Made by a program: the position numbers and the translations under genes | Assembly: GCA_963556255.1 (NCBI GenBank) | Contig: OY744605.1 | Coordinates: 41,392,444 to 41,456,443 of the forward strand | DNA: 64,000 nucleotides | Source: Allolobophora icterica | Lineage: Eukaryota; Annelida; Clitellata; Crassiclitellata; Lumbricidae | Direction: 5' to 3' | Notes under the pieces: generated by a model | Databases searched by the model: none | What the model saw: only the letters and a program-made list of their open reading frames with translations | Told to the model about the DNA's origin: nothing | In this document: in pieces, positions 10,793-21,927 of the stretch | Layout of the letters: every line of letters starts with the position of its first letter | Numbering within the stretch: position 1 is the first letter of the stretch

Positions 10793-11094
10793 CAGCGGTT
10801 CTTAAAGTGGTGGTCCGCGGACCGGTGCCGGTCCGCGGAGCTTTGGTCACCGGTCCGTGAAACAGTCCTTAAAAATTTATAATTTCTCAACTTATTCGCG
10901 AAAATGTATAATAAACGCTTTATATTGGCAACAGTAACAACAATATAGTTGTTATAAACAGTGACAATGTTATATGAAATCTAATTTTAATATAACATGT
11001 CAAATATGTAAGCTGCTGTTGAAAAGCACCGGTCCGCGAAATGGCTGGTAAAGCAATAACCGGTCCGCAGCATCCGAAAGTTTAAGAAACACTG
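10793..11094. mobile_element. 302-bp hAT-like MITE
   Basis: Flanked by the 8-bp duplication gcctaatc (10785-10792 and 11095-11102). Ends CAGCGGTTCTTAAAGTGG and (TTTAAGAA)ACACTG are imperfect inverted repeats, with GC-rich 'ggtccgcggaccggtgccgg' subterminal palindromes. Confidence 0.92.
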
Positions 11095-11262
11095 GCCTAA
11101 TCAAAGCTTCCTATTTCGGTTTTCTGTTTGATATTCTGGATATTGACTTGATCACGGTTCAGTTTTGGTTCGCCATCGGTCGATACCTTGTGCATTAGGA
11201 ATTGGCGCTATAGAAGTCGTCTCGGTCTCAACGGACTCATCTTCTGGACCGGATTGTCAAGG

Positions 11263-12653
11263 CAGGGCCGGATCAACCAGTATGCCATTTATGCCATGGC
11301 GGGGGGCCCCCCGTCGTCAGGGGGCCCCCCGCGTGAACAAGAAGAATTTTTGTTAATGTGCATTTTCACATTTATTCAGCTTTTCTCTTTAGGGGCAGTG
11401 TAAAACTGTAAATTTACATCAGGAGTCAGTTGTGAATTTGTGATTGATTCTTATGATGGCGATCAATGACGGCTATCTGTACCAGTTATAATTATTAAAT
11501 TTCCTCTTCGTCTAAAAAAACAAACAACCGTGCTGGATATTATATAATTATATTCACGAAAAGTGAACAATGCCAAAGAATAATATATTTCAACTTTCCG
11601 GTGCTCAAAAAAGGCGAGTAGATATATAGAGATCGTACTGACAGGGAAAGAAATAGGCCTAGCGTTGCCTCAGTTCCGAAATTGGAAAGTTTTTTCATAG
11701 GCTATAGGCTACTCCAAACAGCTGTCACATCAAATAAGCCAGACGAAGGACAGGATTGAAATGTTGGTGGTAGCTATATACGCCTTGCACTGAAGGTACA
11801 TCAACTATGTCTGAAATTTGTGAGTCTGGTACTGCATCTTGCGCTGCTGTAGCGGTAACAACACACATTTCTGTTTTGGACCCGTCATTGGCAGATGCAC
11901 GGAGTATACGATGACAGACAAACGCCTAACTGCACTGGAATTTCTCAGTGTTGAGAGTGATCTCTTAGATCTATACGGTTTCTTTCGATGACATTCTTTA
12001 CTAGTTTTCCACTGCCAGGAGCAGTGCCACCGACAGAAATTCCGGGTCCCTATAGGCAGAGCAGTCACGGGCTCCTAAACTATCATTAGGCTTTATGAGA
12101 AAAGTTGATTGCGGGCCCGACCCGGGTCCATAAAAAAGTAAAAAAAATCGCCGGAAAATCGGCGGGCTCCTGGGTATTTGCCCTCTGGGCCCCCTCTCGG
12201 CGTGCCTGGCTAGGAGAGTATAGAGAAAATGTGAACTAAAGTCTGTAGATCACCTAGCTGTATACTAGAAAGTCATTGTTTTGCAGTATGTTAAAGTTAA
12301 ATTTATTGTAGCCTATGAGTCATTGAAATTGGATGACAGCTAACTTTCATTCACTTTTGATCTTTGTTTTGCACTGTGACTGATTCTGATCCTGACAAAC
12401 TGTCACAAATTATTGCTGAAAACAGCAGCCTTGTCTTCGAAAGTGAGCCTTTTATAAAGTGTTATTTTAACATGTTTTTTGGTATTTTATTAAGCTACAC
12501 ATTATTAAGTTTGAGCTATATAGTCAATTATAGACAAGCGTTAACATTTGGGAAACGGAAGAGGGGGCATGGTGAGGGAAGGGGTAAACTTAAGGGATAA
12601 AGGGCCCCCGGAGAATTTGGCGAGGGGCCCCCCGAGGGCTTAATCCGGGCCTG
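11263..12653 (+). mobile_element. Degraded hAT element, 1391 bp
   Basis: Flanked by the 8-bp duplication tgtcaagg (11255-11262 and 12654-12661). Ends CAGGGCCGGATCAA and TTAATCCGGGCCTG are inverted repeats. On the plus strand at 11571 a short frame begins MPKNNIFQLSGAQKRR, resembling the N-terminus of TTF-type zinc-finger hAT transposases ('SGAQKRK'), but stops soon follow. Other frames (12364-12600 plus; 12068-11805 minus) are not convincing. I read this as an internally deleted or decayed autonomous element. Confidence 0.88.
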
Positions 12654-12661
12654 TGTCAAGG

Positions 12662-13430
12662 CCTACATCAGTCACACCGTACAGAAAATTCGTGAAATTA
12701 TTTCCTTTTCAGCAAGACAACTCATTCGAATCGACCTTTTCACAGTAACGTTTTAACCGTTTTGAGGTTTATTTAGCAACGCAGATAATTGGGAGTCTTT
12801 ACAAAAACACTACGGAGTCAATTACTAAGCTCGGAGATCGAAGACAGGTATGCTGGAGCCTGGCGGCCGGCTACCCGACCAGAAAACCCCACGGGGTGAC
12901 TTGAGGTAGGTTTTTTCCAGCGAAGTTGAGTTTGCTCCCCTCCCCGGTGTTGGTTACATTTCACAGGAATAAAATAATTGGGAAATATAATATTTTTTAC
13001 ATAGTCTATACAATTATGTTTTTTAGAATGATCTTGCGCTTTTTCTGTCTTCTTAATTCGTTCCGCTTAGCCTTTTTCTTTCTCTTTGTTTTCTTTCGTT
13101 TTCGTCTTCCAGCGTTGAGGCTGACGAGATATCCTTGGAGGAGAGCGATTGAAAGCGCTTCAGTGTCGTCTGCTTCTTTGTCGGATGGACGAACGGACTA
13201 AAGGTCAGACGGATGGAAGAGTAGTAATTTCAGTTTAACGAAACTGTGTGATAACAAAGATCATCAGCGACGCCCTCCTCCTTTATCCAGGCTTGGGACT
13301 GGCACTGCAGTACGAGCAGTGGCGGAGTTAAAAATATGAACGGATGGACGATTGGACGGACGATCAAATTGACGGTCGGACGAAAAAATTGGGCAAATGG
13401 ACGATCGCATAAACTGTGGATTTTCATTTT
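12662..13430. other. No gene recognised; contains LINE/SINE-like segment near 13250-13340
   Basis: The segment 'gtgataacaaagatcatcag' to 'cagtggcggagtt' matches 4900-4975 and, on the opposite strand, contains 'cccaagcctggataaagg', a phrase I associate with LINE-related repeats. Frames up to 91 codons lack support. Confidence 0.45.
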
Positions 13431-13690
13431 CACTTTTTAATTTTAATTTTTCATTTGTTTCACTTTCACATTTTTAATTTTTAACATTTTACTTTTCATC
13501 TTCATTTGTTTACATTTTCTTTATTTTCATTTCAATTGTTTTAACTTTGATTTCCCAATTTTGATTTTCATTTTGATATCTATTTCTAATTTATTAAAAT
13601 TTTCACTATTTCATTTTCATTTTGATTTTCATTTCACTATTTTCGATCTCAAACTTTTAATTTCAGGTTTATTTTTATCATGTCGTTTTA
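13430..13690. repeat. Low-complexity TTTTCATTTTCA tract
   Basis: Pyrimidine-rich sequence dominated by 'ttttcattttcac' variants. A similar tract lies at 16930-17190, so the satellite array is bordered on both sides by this sequence. Confidence 0.85.
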
Positions 13691-16390
13691 ATTTTCTTTT
13701 AAGACCTTAAAAATGTCGAATGATCGGCCGCGCGATCGCAAAAACGGTCGGCCGAACGGAATGACGGACAGTAGGATTGACGTCAGGGCTTCGAGCTGTC
13801 GCGTCACAGACGTCCGAGGCTCCAGGATCTGGATCACTACAACAGAATCTGAAAGAACAAGAAGATGGTCAATGTTAGTGTTAGCGGTCATTCTATTTTC
13901 TCTGTAAGGGCACATTAAAGTAAAACGAAACGTTACCAACAGACTTCATTTACCTATTTGACCTCAAACCTGTGATGCCGAGATGACTAAGGATTCGGAA
14001 GATGGTCGCTGGCGACAGATTCCATTGGCTTCCAGTGTATGCGTCAGGTCTTCGAGCTGCTTCGGTCGTGTCAAAGACGTCTGTTGCTCCAGGATCTGGA
14101 CCACTACAACAGAATCTGAAACAACAAGAAGATGGTCAATGTTAGCGTTAGCGGTCATTCTGTTATCTCTGTAAGGGCACATTAAAGTAAAACTAAACGT
14201 TACCAACAGACCTCATTTACCTATTTGACCTCAAACCTGTGATGCCGAGATGACTAAGGATTCGGAAGATGGTCGCTGGCGACAGATTCCATTGGCTTCC
14301 AGTGTATGCGTCAGGTCTTCGAGCTGCTTCGGTCGTGTCAAAGACGTCTGTTGCTCCAGGATCTGGACCACTAAAACAGAATCTGAAACAACAAGAAGAT
14401 GGTCAATGTTAGCGTTAGCGGTCATTCTGTTATCTCTGTAATGGCACATTAAAGTAAAACTAAACGTTACCAACAGACTTCATTTACCTATCCGACCTCA
14501 AACCTGTGATGCCGAGATGACCAAGGATTCGGAAGATGGTCGCTGGCGACAGATTCCATTGGCTTCCAGTGTATGCGTCAGGTCTTCGAGCTGCTTCGGT
14601 CGTGTCAAAGACGTCTGTTGCTCCACAATCTGGACCACTACAACAGAATCTGAAACAACAAGAAGATGGTCAATGTTAGCGTTAGCGGTCATTCTGTTAT
14701 CTCTGTAAGGGCACATTAAAGTAAAACTAAACGTTACCAACAGACCTCATTTACCTATCCGACCTCAAACCTGTGATGCCGAGATGACTAAGGATTCGGA
14801 AGATGGTCGCTGGCGACAGATTCCATTGGCTTCCAGTGCATGCATCAGGTCTTCGAGCTGCTTCGGTCGTGTCAAAGACGTCTGTTGCTCCAGGATCTGG
14901 ACCACTAAAACAGAATCTGAAACAACAAGAAGATGGTCAATGTTAGCGTTAGCGGTCATTCTGTTATCTCTGTAAGGGCACATTAAAGTAAAACTAAACG
15001 TTACCAACAGACTTCATTTACCTATCCGACCTCAAACCTGCGATGCCGAGATGACCAAGGATTCGGAAGATGGTCGCTGGCGACAGATTCCATTGGCTTC
15101 CAGTGTATGCGTCAGGTCTTCGAGCTGCTCCGGTCGTGTCAAAGACGTCTGTTGCTCCAGGATCTGGACCACTACAACAGAATCTGAAAGAACAAGAAGA
15201 TGGTCAATATTAGCGTTAGCGGTCATTCTGTTATCTCTATAAGGGCACACTAAAGTAAAACGAAACGTTACCAACAGACTTCATTTACCTATCCGACCTC
15301 AAACCTGTGATGCCGAGATGACCAAGGATTCGGAAGATGGTCGCTGGCGACAGATTCCATTGGCTTCCAGTGTATGCGTCAGGTCTTCGAGCTGGTTCGG
15401 TCGTGTCAAAGACGTCTGTTGCTCCAGGATCTGGACCACTACAACAGAATCTGAAAGAACAAGAAGATGGTCAATATTAGCGTTAGCGGTCATTCTGTTA
15501 TCTCTATAAGGGCACACTAAAGTAAAACGAAACGTTACCAACAGACTTCATTTACCTATCCGACCTCAAACCTGTGATGCCGAGATGACCAAGGATTCGG
15601 AAGATGGTCGCTGGCGACAGATTCCATTGGCTTCCAGTGCATGCATCAGGTCTTCGAGCTGCTTCGGTCGTGTCAAAGACGTCTGTTGCTCCAGGATCTG
15701 GACCACTACAACAGAATCTGAAAGAACAAGAAGATGGTCAATATTAGCGTTAGCGGTCATTCTGTTATCTCTATAAGGGCACACTAAAGTAAAACGAAAC
15801 GTTACCAACAGACTTCATTTACCTATCCGACCTCAAACCTGTGATGCCGAGATGACCAAGGATTCGGAAGATGGTCGCTGGCGACAGATTCCATTGGCTT
15901 CCAGTGCATGCATCAGGTCTTCGAGCTGCTTCGGTCGTGTCAAAGACGTCTGTTGCTCCAGGATATGGACCACTACAACAGAATCTGAAAGAACAAGAAG
16001 ATGGACAATGTTAGCGTTAGCGGTCATTCTGTTATCTCTGTAATGGCACATTAAAGTAAAACTAAACGTTACCAACAGACTTCATTTACCTATCCGACCT
16101 CAAACCTGTGATGCCGAGATAACTAAGGATTCGGAAGAGGGTCGCTGGCGACAGATTCCATTGGCTTCCAGTGCATGCGTCAGGTCTTCGAGCTGCTCCG
16201 GTCGTGTCTTCGAGCTGCTCCGGTCGTGTCAAAGACGTCTGTTGCTCCACGATCTGGACCACTACAACAGAATCTGAAAGAACAAGAAGATGGTCAATGT
16301 TAGCGTTGGTGGCCCATTCTACCGACCTGTGTAAAGGCACATAAATGTAGAACGATACGATACCCACTGTCCTCCGTGTAGTATTTCAGT
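13690..16390. repeat. Tandem satellite, period 267 bp, about 9-10 units
   Basis: Eight successive units start exactly 267 bp apart (13964, 14231, 14498, 14765, 15032, 15299, 15566, 15833). A diverged unit precedes them (13690-13963) and a partial one with an internal ~22-bp duplication follows (16086-16390). 267 is a multiple of three, and each unit keeps an 80-codon frame on the minus strand and a 63-codon frame on the plus strand; both end at a stop inside each unit, so there is no array-long protein. Units differ at only a few positions each, so the array is young or homogenised. Splice-like signals recur on the minus strand. Function unknown. Confidence 0.95.
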
Positions 16391-16414
16391 GTGTAGGTCT
16401 TCGAAGGTGACCTT

Positions 16415-16950
16415 GTGCCTCCGGTATTCCGTGGAGTTGTTCTGGTTGCTGTGCACTTCCGTGAAACACCTTCCGAAGATATCCGGTTTCTAGATGTTCC
16501 TGGCACTCTGGCGTCCGTTCTTCGTCAGCTTCGGCGTTGCCGGTTTTGTCTTCTGCAGACATCTTCCTCAGGGCCGCCCGGATGTTGTTGCTGTTCTCCC
16601 GGGAGGGAAGTTGTCGTGGCAATGTGCGATGTCGCGACCTCCTGCAGCGTGTTTACGATGTTGGCATTGTTCGTCTCGATGTCTTAGATGACACTTCGGG
16701 CGTAAATGCCTCTCTGCTGTTTTCCTTGAAGCTCAACGAGTTCGCCTTTCGGTAGAGTCACTTCGGTTTGAAAGACCCTTCGACAGGGACGGACTACTCG
16801 ACGGTGATGATCATAAGCGAGTGTTCACTTCCAGTGGAATCGCCCAGGATTGTCCAAGTGCACTTGTACGCCAGAGGCGTTGAGGCCATTGCATGGTTCA
16901 CGTGACCAGGACTTCCAGAGGAGCTGCTGGCAAAGTTTATTTTCATAATT
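16415..16950 (-). pseudogene. LINE endonuclease-region fragment (left arm of an inverted pair)
   Basis: The minus strand encodes STPLAYKCTWTILGDSTGSE HSLMIITVE with frameshifts and stops after it. This corresponds to the C-terminal end of an apurinic-type endonuclease domain; the canonical catalytic SDH motif here reads SEH. Downstream come 'DIETNNANIVNTLQEV'-like and 'NNIRAALRKMSAEDK' stretches from the linker towards the reverse transcriptase. It is an inverted, diverged copy of 17193-17597. Confidence 0.65.
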
Positions 16951-17190
16951 TTCATTTTCACTTTTGGCATTTTCATTATTTTCATTTTCATAATTTTCCT
17001 TTTTAGCTTTCAGCACTTTCAGTTTCACTTTTTAAGTTTTCGTTTTTAGCATTTTTGTTTAAATTTTCAGTATTTTCATTATAGTCGTTTTAATTTTAAT
17101 TTTTCATTCTCAATTTTAATTTTTTAAATTTTTTTTTAAATTTTAATTTTCATCATTTTAAGTTTTGTTTTCATTTTCATTTTTCAACGC
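16930..17190. repeat. Low-complexity TTTTCATTTTCA tract between inverted LINE pieces
   Basis: The same sequence style as 13430-13690. It lies at the centre of the inverted repeat formed by 16560-16950 and 17220-17590. Confidence 0.8.
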
Positions 17191-17192
17191 TG

Positions 17193-17597
17193 GTGCCCCC
17201 CAACTTTTCCAACAACTACACTGGAAATCTGACTCACTTGGACCATGAAGTGGCCTCAACGCCTCTGGCGCACAAGTGCACCTGGGCATTCCTGGACGAC
17301 TCCATTGGAAGTGACCACTCGCTCATAATTATCACCATCGTGGAGGCAGTACCTTCTCGAAGGGTCCTTCTTACCAAAGTTGTTTTACCGAAAGGCCAAC
17401 AGGTTGAGCTTCAAGGAAGACTGCTGAGAGGCACTTCCGCCCGAAAACGTCACCAAAGACATCGAGACGAGCAGCGCCAACATCGCGAACACGCTGCGGG
17501 AGATCGCGACAGCGTACATTCCAACGACAACTTCGCGGGATCCCAGGAGTGCCAGATCGTCTTCTTTGCTCATTTGCAAATCCTGCAAAAACCAAAC
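17193..17597 (+). pseudogene. LINE endonuclease-region fragment (right arm of an inverted pair)
   Basis: The first ~55 codons end in FLDDSIGSDHSLIIITIVE, the C-terminal part of a non-LTR retrotransposon endonuclease with the SDH motif intact. In another frame follow ALPPENVTKDIETSSANIAN and TLREIATAYIP, typical of the stretch between endonuclease and reverse transcriptase. The frame change and lack of a reverse transcriptase make it a fragment. Confidence 0.7.
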
Positions 17598-17963
17598 CAC
17601 ATTATAAATAATTACACAGTACGTCGACTCCCGGCCTCTGCAGCAGTCAGAATGTGTGACCGAGCGCCATTATGAGAGAGAACGTTTACACGCAGATACA
17701 CCGGAAACAATCACATCAAATATTATTTAAACGTTACAACAACATTGAGGACTACACGCCGATACACCGGAATCCATCAAATAAAATATTTTTTAAACGT
17801 TACAACAACATTGAAGACTTCATTAGAATTAACAATATTATTTTTAACGTTAATTTCAGTTTAAATCTATAATTCAAACACTATGTTTCAAATGGCGTCA
17901 CCCCAAAAACTAGTCAACAGGCAGCGATGGGAGTCGACGTACTGTGTAATTATTTATACTGTG
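17598..17963. mobile_element. 366-bp MITE with 35-bp terminal inverted repeats
   Basis: The left end (17598-17632) and right end (17929-17963) are reverse complements with one mismatch in 35; core 'ataattacacagtacgtcga'. The 7-bp sequence accaaac lies on both sides (17591-17597 and 17964-17970). Inside are two tandem 'acaacattgaggactacacg' blocks. A second copy is at about 57031-57385. The superfamily is unclear: a 7-8 bp duplication fits hAT or P-like, and the long inverted repeat is unlike the other elements here. Confidence 0.88.
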
Positions 17964-18452
17964 ACCAAACTCTTGTGCCACTGATGTTGAAAGAATGACA
18001 TGATGTTTTAAGATGCATTTGGAAAGTCTAAGAAATTTCAGTTTGTTTTCTTGCCAGATGGTAAGAAATTACTTATTGCTTAAATTGGCACTTTCCAATT
18101 AATTTTACTTTACCTTGGTTCATTAAAAAAATTTCATATAAACGTGTCACAACTAGTAGAAATTCTTCTATAAAAGATATCTTAAAAACTAAAGACAATA
18201 AATATTTGTTAATTTGTAGGCCTAATAGTTACAGTGAAATCAGACATTAAATATTTGTTAATTTGTAGGCCTAATAGCTACAGTGAAATCAACCATGCAG
18301 TAGCCCAGAGGTAAGTAAGGTAATATTTAGTTAGTTATGAAGCCAGTTATGAAATTTTAATGAGAATTAAACAACTTTTAATAATAAAAATTAGAAAATT
18401 TTGAGTACTAATTAATTAAAACAAGCTACCAAGTCATTAAGTAAGCAAGTAG

Positions 18453-19024
18453 CAGTGATGGGCAAAAGTGAACTAAAAAGCTGGTAACTTTTAGTTAAAC
18501 TGAAATTCTTTAGTTAAGGATGAAGTTTAATTGGAGAAGAATAGCTTAGTTAAACCCAACTAATATTGTTTAGTTATTAACTGAAAAGTTGAACAAATTC
18601 AGTAACTACGCAACTAGGCTATCTTCCGCAATGAACAATGTCAACAACTCGACACGACGTTTACTTGGGCCTATTTAATAAACACCGCGGTGTTGCCTCT
18701 GCATAGAATATCAGATTCTAGTAAGGCGCAGTGTAAATAACAACATTGGTGTTTATTATTCTTTACGAGTTGACTAGTACACATTACATAGTTTGAAAGT
18801 GAAATTGTCATTGACGCTCTGCATTATTACAGTTCACTTTAAACCGTTGTTATTGTGAAACTGTTCGTCATAAAAATTTGTTTAAAAAGTTGGAGATAAA
18901 CTAACTATTTTCAGTTTATGTAACTTATTTACAAAATCAGTTGCCAACTTTAGTTGAACTGTTTTATTTAATTTAAAAATAGTTGAAGTTTAACTAACAA
19001 AAATCTGTGCAGTGCCCATCACTG
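18453..19024. mobile_element. 572-bp hAT-like MITE (TTAGTTAAACT-rich family), copy 1
   Basis: Ends CAGTGATGGGCAAAAG and (GCAG)TGCCCATCACTG are inverted repeats; flanking caagtag/taagtag resembles a weak duplication. The interior repeats 'ttagttaaac' many times. Copy 2 is at 23858-24425. Confidence 0.85.
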
Positions 19025-19041
19025 TAAGTAGTTTCTAATTG

Positions 19042-19470
19042 TTAGGTACCCTTCACTGCTCCCCTTCCTACACGATACAGCAGTTCTTCATTATGTTGTT
19101 CAGTTAAACAGTTAGAAAGAGATATAATACCCGAAAACCCCAATTTATCCTCACAAGCAACCAGCTGAATCATGCTTGAGGAAGTTTTTGAACAAAATGT
19201 ATGAGTTTTAAGTTTACCGTCTTTGATTCGCCGTTGTAAGTAATGCTCAGAGTGTCGATATTTTTCTAACAGACCGGAGTTCGCACATGTGCTCGAACCA
19301 CCGTCCTCTTGAGTCTGTAGTCGTAGAGCCGAAAATTCAGAAGTGGTATCGAAGCATTCCTTCAAACATACAGAAAGCAGCTGGTTGGGTTCGTTTCCCG
19401 CTACGTCGATTCTTTCGCTAGTCTTCCTTTCACTCAGTCCGTACAGAATATTCACGAAGTTTCCTTTCAT
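19042..19470 (-). CDS. Unrecognised 142-codon ORF with promoter-like upstream sequence
   Basis: The frame starts MKGNFVNILYGLSERKTSER and ends RGAVKGT. Composition is not repeat-like, but I recognise no domain. Upstream on the same strand are TATAAAA (19491-19497), a GGGCGG box (about 19514-19520), ATTGG (19533-19538) and TGACGAAG (about 19547-19554). The TATA box is only ~21 bases from the ATG, so transcription would start at or past this ATG; either the true start differs, the frame is an exon with another boundary, or the TATA match is chance. The stop is 17 bases from the hAT element ending at 19024. Low confidence as a gene. Confidence 0.25.
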   Translation of the reverse strand: MKGNFVNILYGLSERKTSERIDVAGNEPNQLLSVCLKECFDTTSEFSALRLQTQEDGGSSTCANSGLLEKYRHSEHYLQRRIKDGKLKTHTFCSKTSSSMIQLVACEDKLGFSGIISLSNCLTEQHNEELLYRVGRGAVKGT

Positions 19471-19639
19471 CTCATTCTCATTTTATAGTCGTCTCTTGTT
19501 TTCCACTCTTTCTTCCCGCCCATATCAAGGCAGCCAATCAGGCGACTTCGTCACGGGTCAGTGATTCGCACTATCTGCAAATTTATGTAACGCATTTATT
19601 AGGTAAGGCCACAAGCGATATGTTACGTGGACCAATCAT

Positions 19640-19781
19640 CGGAGTATTCGCTAAAAGACTCTGTGTAGGCTAGCAGAGTTTCTTTTATATAATTGTCTGA
19701 TGTCGTCATTACTAATTTTCTGTAGTCTTGAAATCCCTGCAATTTTCCGTAGTCCGCTGCTGTGATGCTTGTCAAGTAAAG
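19640..19781 (-). pseudogene. LINE reverse-transcriptase C-terminal scrap
   Basis: The minus strand reads GLRKIAGISRLQKISNDDIR, resembling the 'LRRILGISWRDRISNEEIR' segment of many LINE ORFs. A stop follows at 19651. Its upstream side is cut by the hAT element at 19782-20057. Confidence 0.45.
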
Positions 19782-20057
19782 CAGAGTTTTTCAAACTGTG
19801 GTCCGCGGACCCCTGGGGGTCCGCGAAGGATTTGGCGGGGGTCCGCGAGAGCGTTCTGAAAATAGGGCCTAATGTGATAATAGTCCTCAGCGTCATAAAT
19901 AAGCAAGCGTGTAGTGCGGAAATATAGTCTATCTGCCTGTTATTTTTATTAAATTTTAAGAATAGGGGCCTAAATTTTGCCTTGTAAATACTGGGGGTCC
20001 GCGAGCTATGCCTAGAAAAAATAGGGGTCCCTGGTCCAAAAAGTTTGAAAACCTCTG
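19782..20057. mobile_element. 276-bp hAT-like MITE
   Basis: Flanked by the 8-bp duplication aagtaaag (19774-19781 and 20058-20065). Ends CAGAGTTTTTCAAACTG and (AAGTTTGAAAA)CCTCTG are inverted repeats. Interior has several 'gggggtccgcgag' repeats. Confidence 0.93.
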
Positions 20058-20108
20058 AAGTAAAGCGTGTGGAATTTTCTTGCTTTGGCTGATATCAATA
20101 CAGTAGGC

Positions 20109-20321
20109 CTAACAGTGAGTAGCACTTACAATCATCACCGCGTGGCAGCCGCCGAGTGGTCTGGTAACAACAATAAACGAACAGTCAGAAATGTCCACGT
20201 ACTTCTCCTGTAAACCTTCAGAACTAGACAATAAAGATTCGAGCAACACCTGTTGCCAAGAATATTGTGGATGTAGTTTTATCGGCACCATATACTTCGA
20301 ATATGCATCACCGGCTATCAA
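20109..20321 (-). CDS. Possible exon, unrecognised
   Basis: A 70-codon frame (YSKYMVPIKLHPQYSWQQVL ... GGCHAVMI) runs into a GTAAGTGC donor-like sequence at about 20124. A stop lies in frame just upstream, so the true 5' border would be an unseen acceptor. No family recognised; it could be chance. It lies between the THAP-like exon at 22805-22890 and the ORF at 19042-19470 on the same strand, but I cannot show they belong together. Confidence 0.2.
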   Translation of the reverse strand: MIAGDAYSKYMVPIKLHPQYSWQQVLLESLLSSSEGLQEKYVDISDCSFIVVTRPLGGCHAVMIVSATHC

Positions 20322-20554
20322 TGAACTCGCTATCCTTCGAACAGTTTTTCATTTTGAAGCAAGCATGGGCGGCAGGCGCGTAACTAGCATTACGCAATTA
20401 CGCAACTGCGTAAAGATTTTAACGGTTTTTTGTTTTTGTTTTTGGGACATTGTAAATTGAAAGCGCCATAGGTTTTTTGTGTTTTCGCACTATTGCTTTT
20501 CATTTTGCGATATTTTGTAATGTTCGTGTTTCTGCTTTGAGCGAAATAAAGTAA

Positions 20555-20591
20555 GTTATATATATATTATATGATATATATATATATAATA

Positions 20592-20653
<62 letters not shown>
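20555..20653. repeat. (TA)n microsatellite
   Basis: Mostly pure TA over about 100 bases with a few interruptions at the left edge. Confidence 0.97.
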
Positions 20654-20656
<3 letters not shown>

Positions 20657-20817
20657 CCCACCAATTCTAAAAAAACTGATGCGTCTGTAACGTGGCTGGG
20701 TAGCTCGCTATGTATTATGTATTAAAGATGAGTAACGTCATCCAGGGTTGACAGGCCTATATGGCCATCGCTCCATATGAACCCAAGACTCGGCTACACA
20801 TGACCTTGTAGTTTGGG

Positions 20818-21534
20818 CATAGGCGTAGACTCTGGGGGGTCAGCCGGTGCACGTACCCCACCAATAATTGCAGAGCCGGGGCAATGCCCCCCAAAATTCG
20901 AGAGGAGAATTTCTTAAAATATTAAAATATTATGTTTCAATATAGACAAATTTCTTCAGAAACAGAAAAACAGAGACACAGAACTGAAATACTATCAGAA
21001 ATTCATCTGAAATGAAAACAAAAATTTATTTTTATCTTCAATATCTTCAATATGAAACAAATTTGCATGTAAGCAAAACGCCCCATTTCATACGCATTAA
21101 CTTAACACCGGAAGCCTCTGCTGACTGTCCAGACCAGAGGTGAAAAAAGTTTTTTTTCGGAAATTGGTTTAAAAAAAGAAAACCACAAAATTTGATTTTT
21201 TAAAATAACTTTCCCATTTTTGTAGAAGTTACTTTAATAACATTGATTTAATGATTTTTAATTTTCGGAAATCGCAACTGAATTAAATTGAGTTGGAGCT
21301 CTTGTTCATGCCTTTTTTCATGATTTTTATGGTTCGAAATCCGAAAATCTTAAAAACAACCAAAACAACAAGAACCATAAAAACAAAAACAAAACAAAAA
21401 AAACAAAAAACAACTTTTTATCTTGAAAAACTTGTTTTAAAAAAGCAACTTTTCATCTAGAAAAAACTTGTTTTTTGCTCCTCTGGTCCAGACCCCATGC
21501 CCCCCCCAATATTTTGGACAAGTTTACGCCCTTG
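20818..21534. mobile_element. 717-bp hAT-like element, left member of a near-identical pair
   Basis: Starts CATAGGCGTAGACTCTGGGG and ends TTTACGCCCTTG; same family as 5691-5827. It differs from the copy at 34533-35249 at only a handful of bases and both are 717 bp. Its left flank ends agtttggg, but its right flank is gtcgacat, so the flanks do not match. The missing partner of agtttggg lies right of the other copy. Confidence 0.9.
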
Positions 21535-21927
21535 GTCGACATAGGCCTAACTGCACCCACCGCCTGCATCTGCCAAACACGTATCGCAAAGTAAACTTTC
21601 TTACAGACAAGTAACGCAAAATATTTCATTACCAGAGTAAAAATAAACCCAATAATATGTTATCCACAAAATGTTTCACTACATTGATTGTACGATTGCT
21701 TTGTGGTTTGAAGATGTCAGATGTGCCATAGGCCTTATCATACGACGCAAAAAGTGCATATTTCTAAGGTTTACATTACTTGAAATTTATTAAAACTTTT
21801 ACTTATAAATTACTTATCATTTACTTTAACTTGTTACTGGGAAAGTTAAGCAAACACAACGCAGGTTTTTTTTCTAATTGATGTCAGATGCCATTGACTG
21901 CAGGTAGGCCTAAACATGGGTCTATAG

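Noticed and set aside
13964..16075. CRISPR-like array or a repeated gene
   Set aside because: The 267-bp units are contiguous with no unique spacers, and this is a eukaryotic satellite. The repeated 80- and 63-codon frames each stop within the unit.
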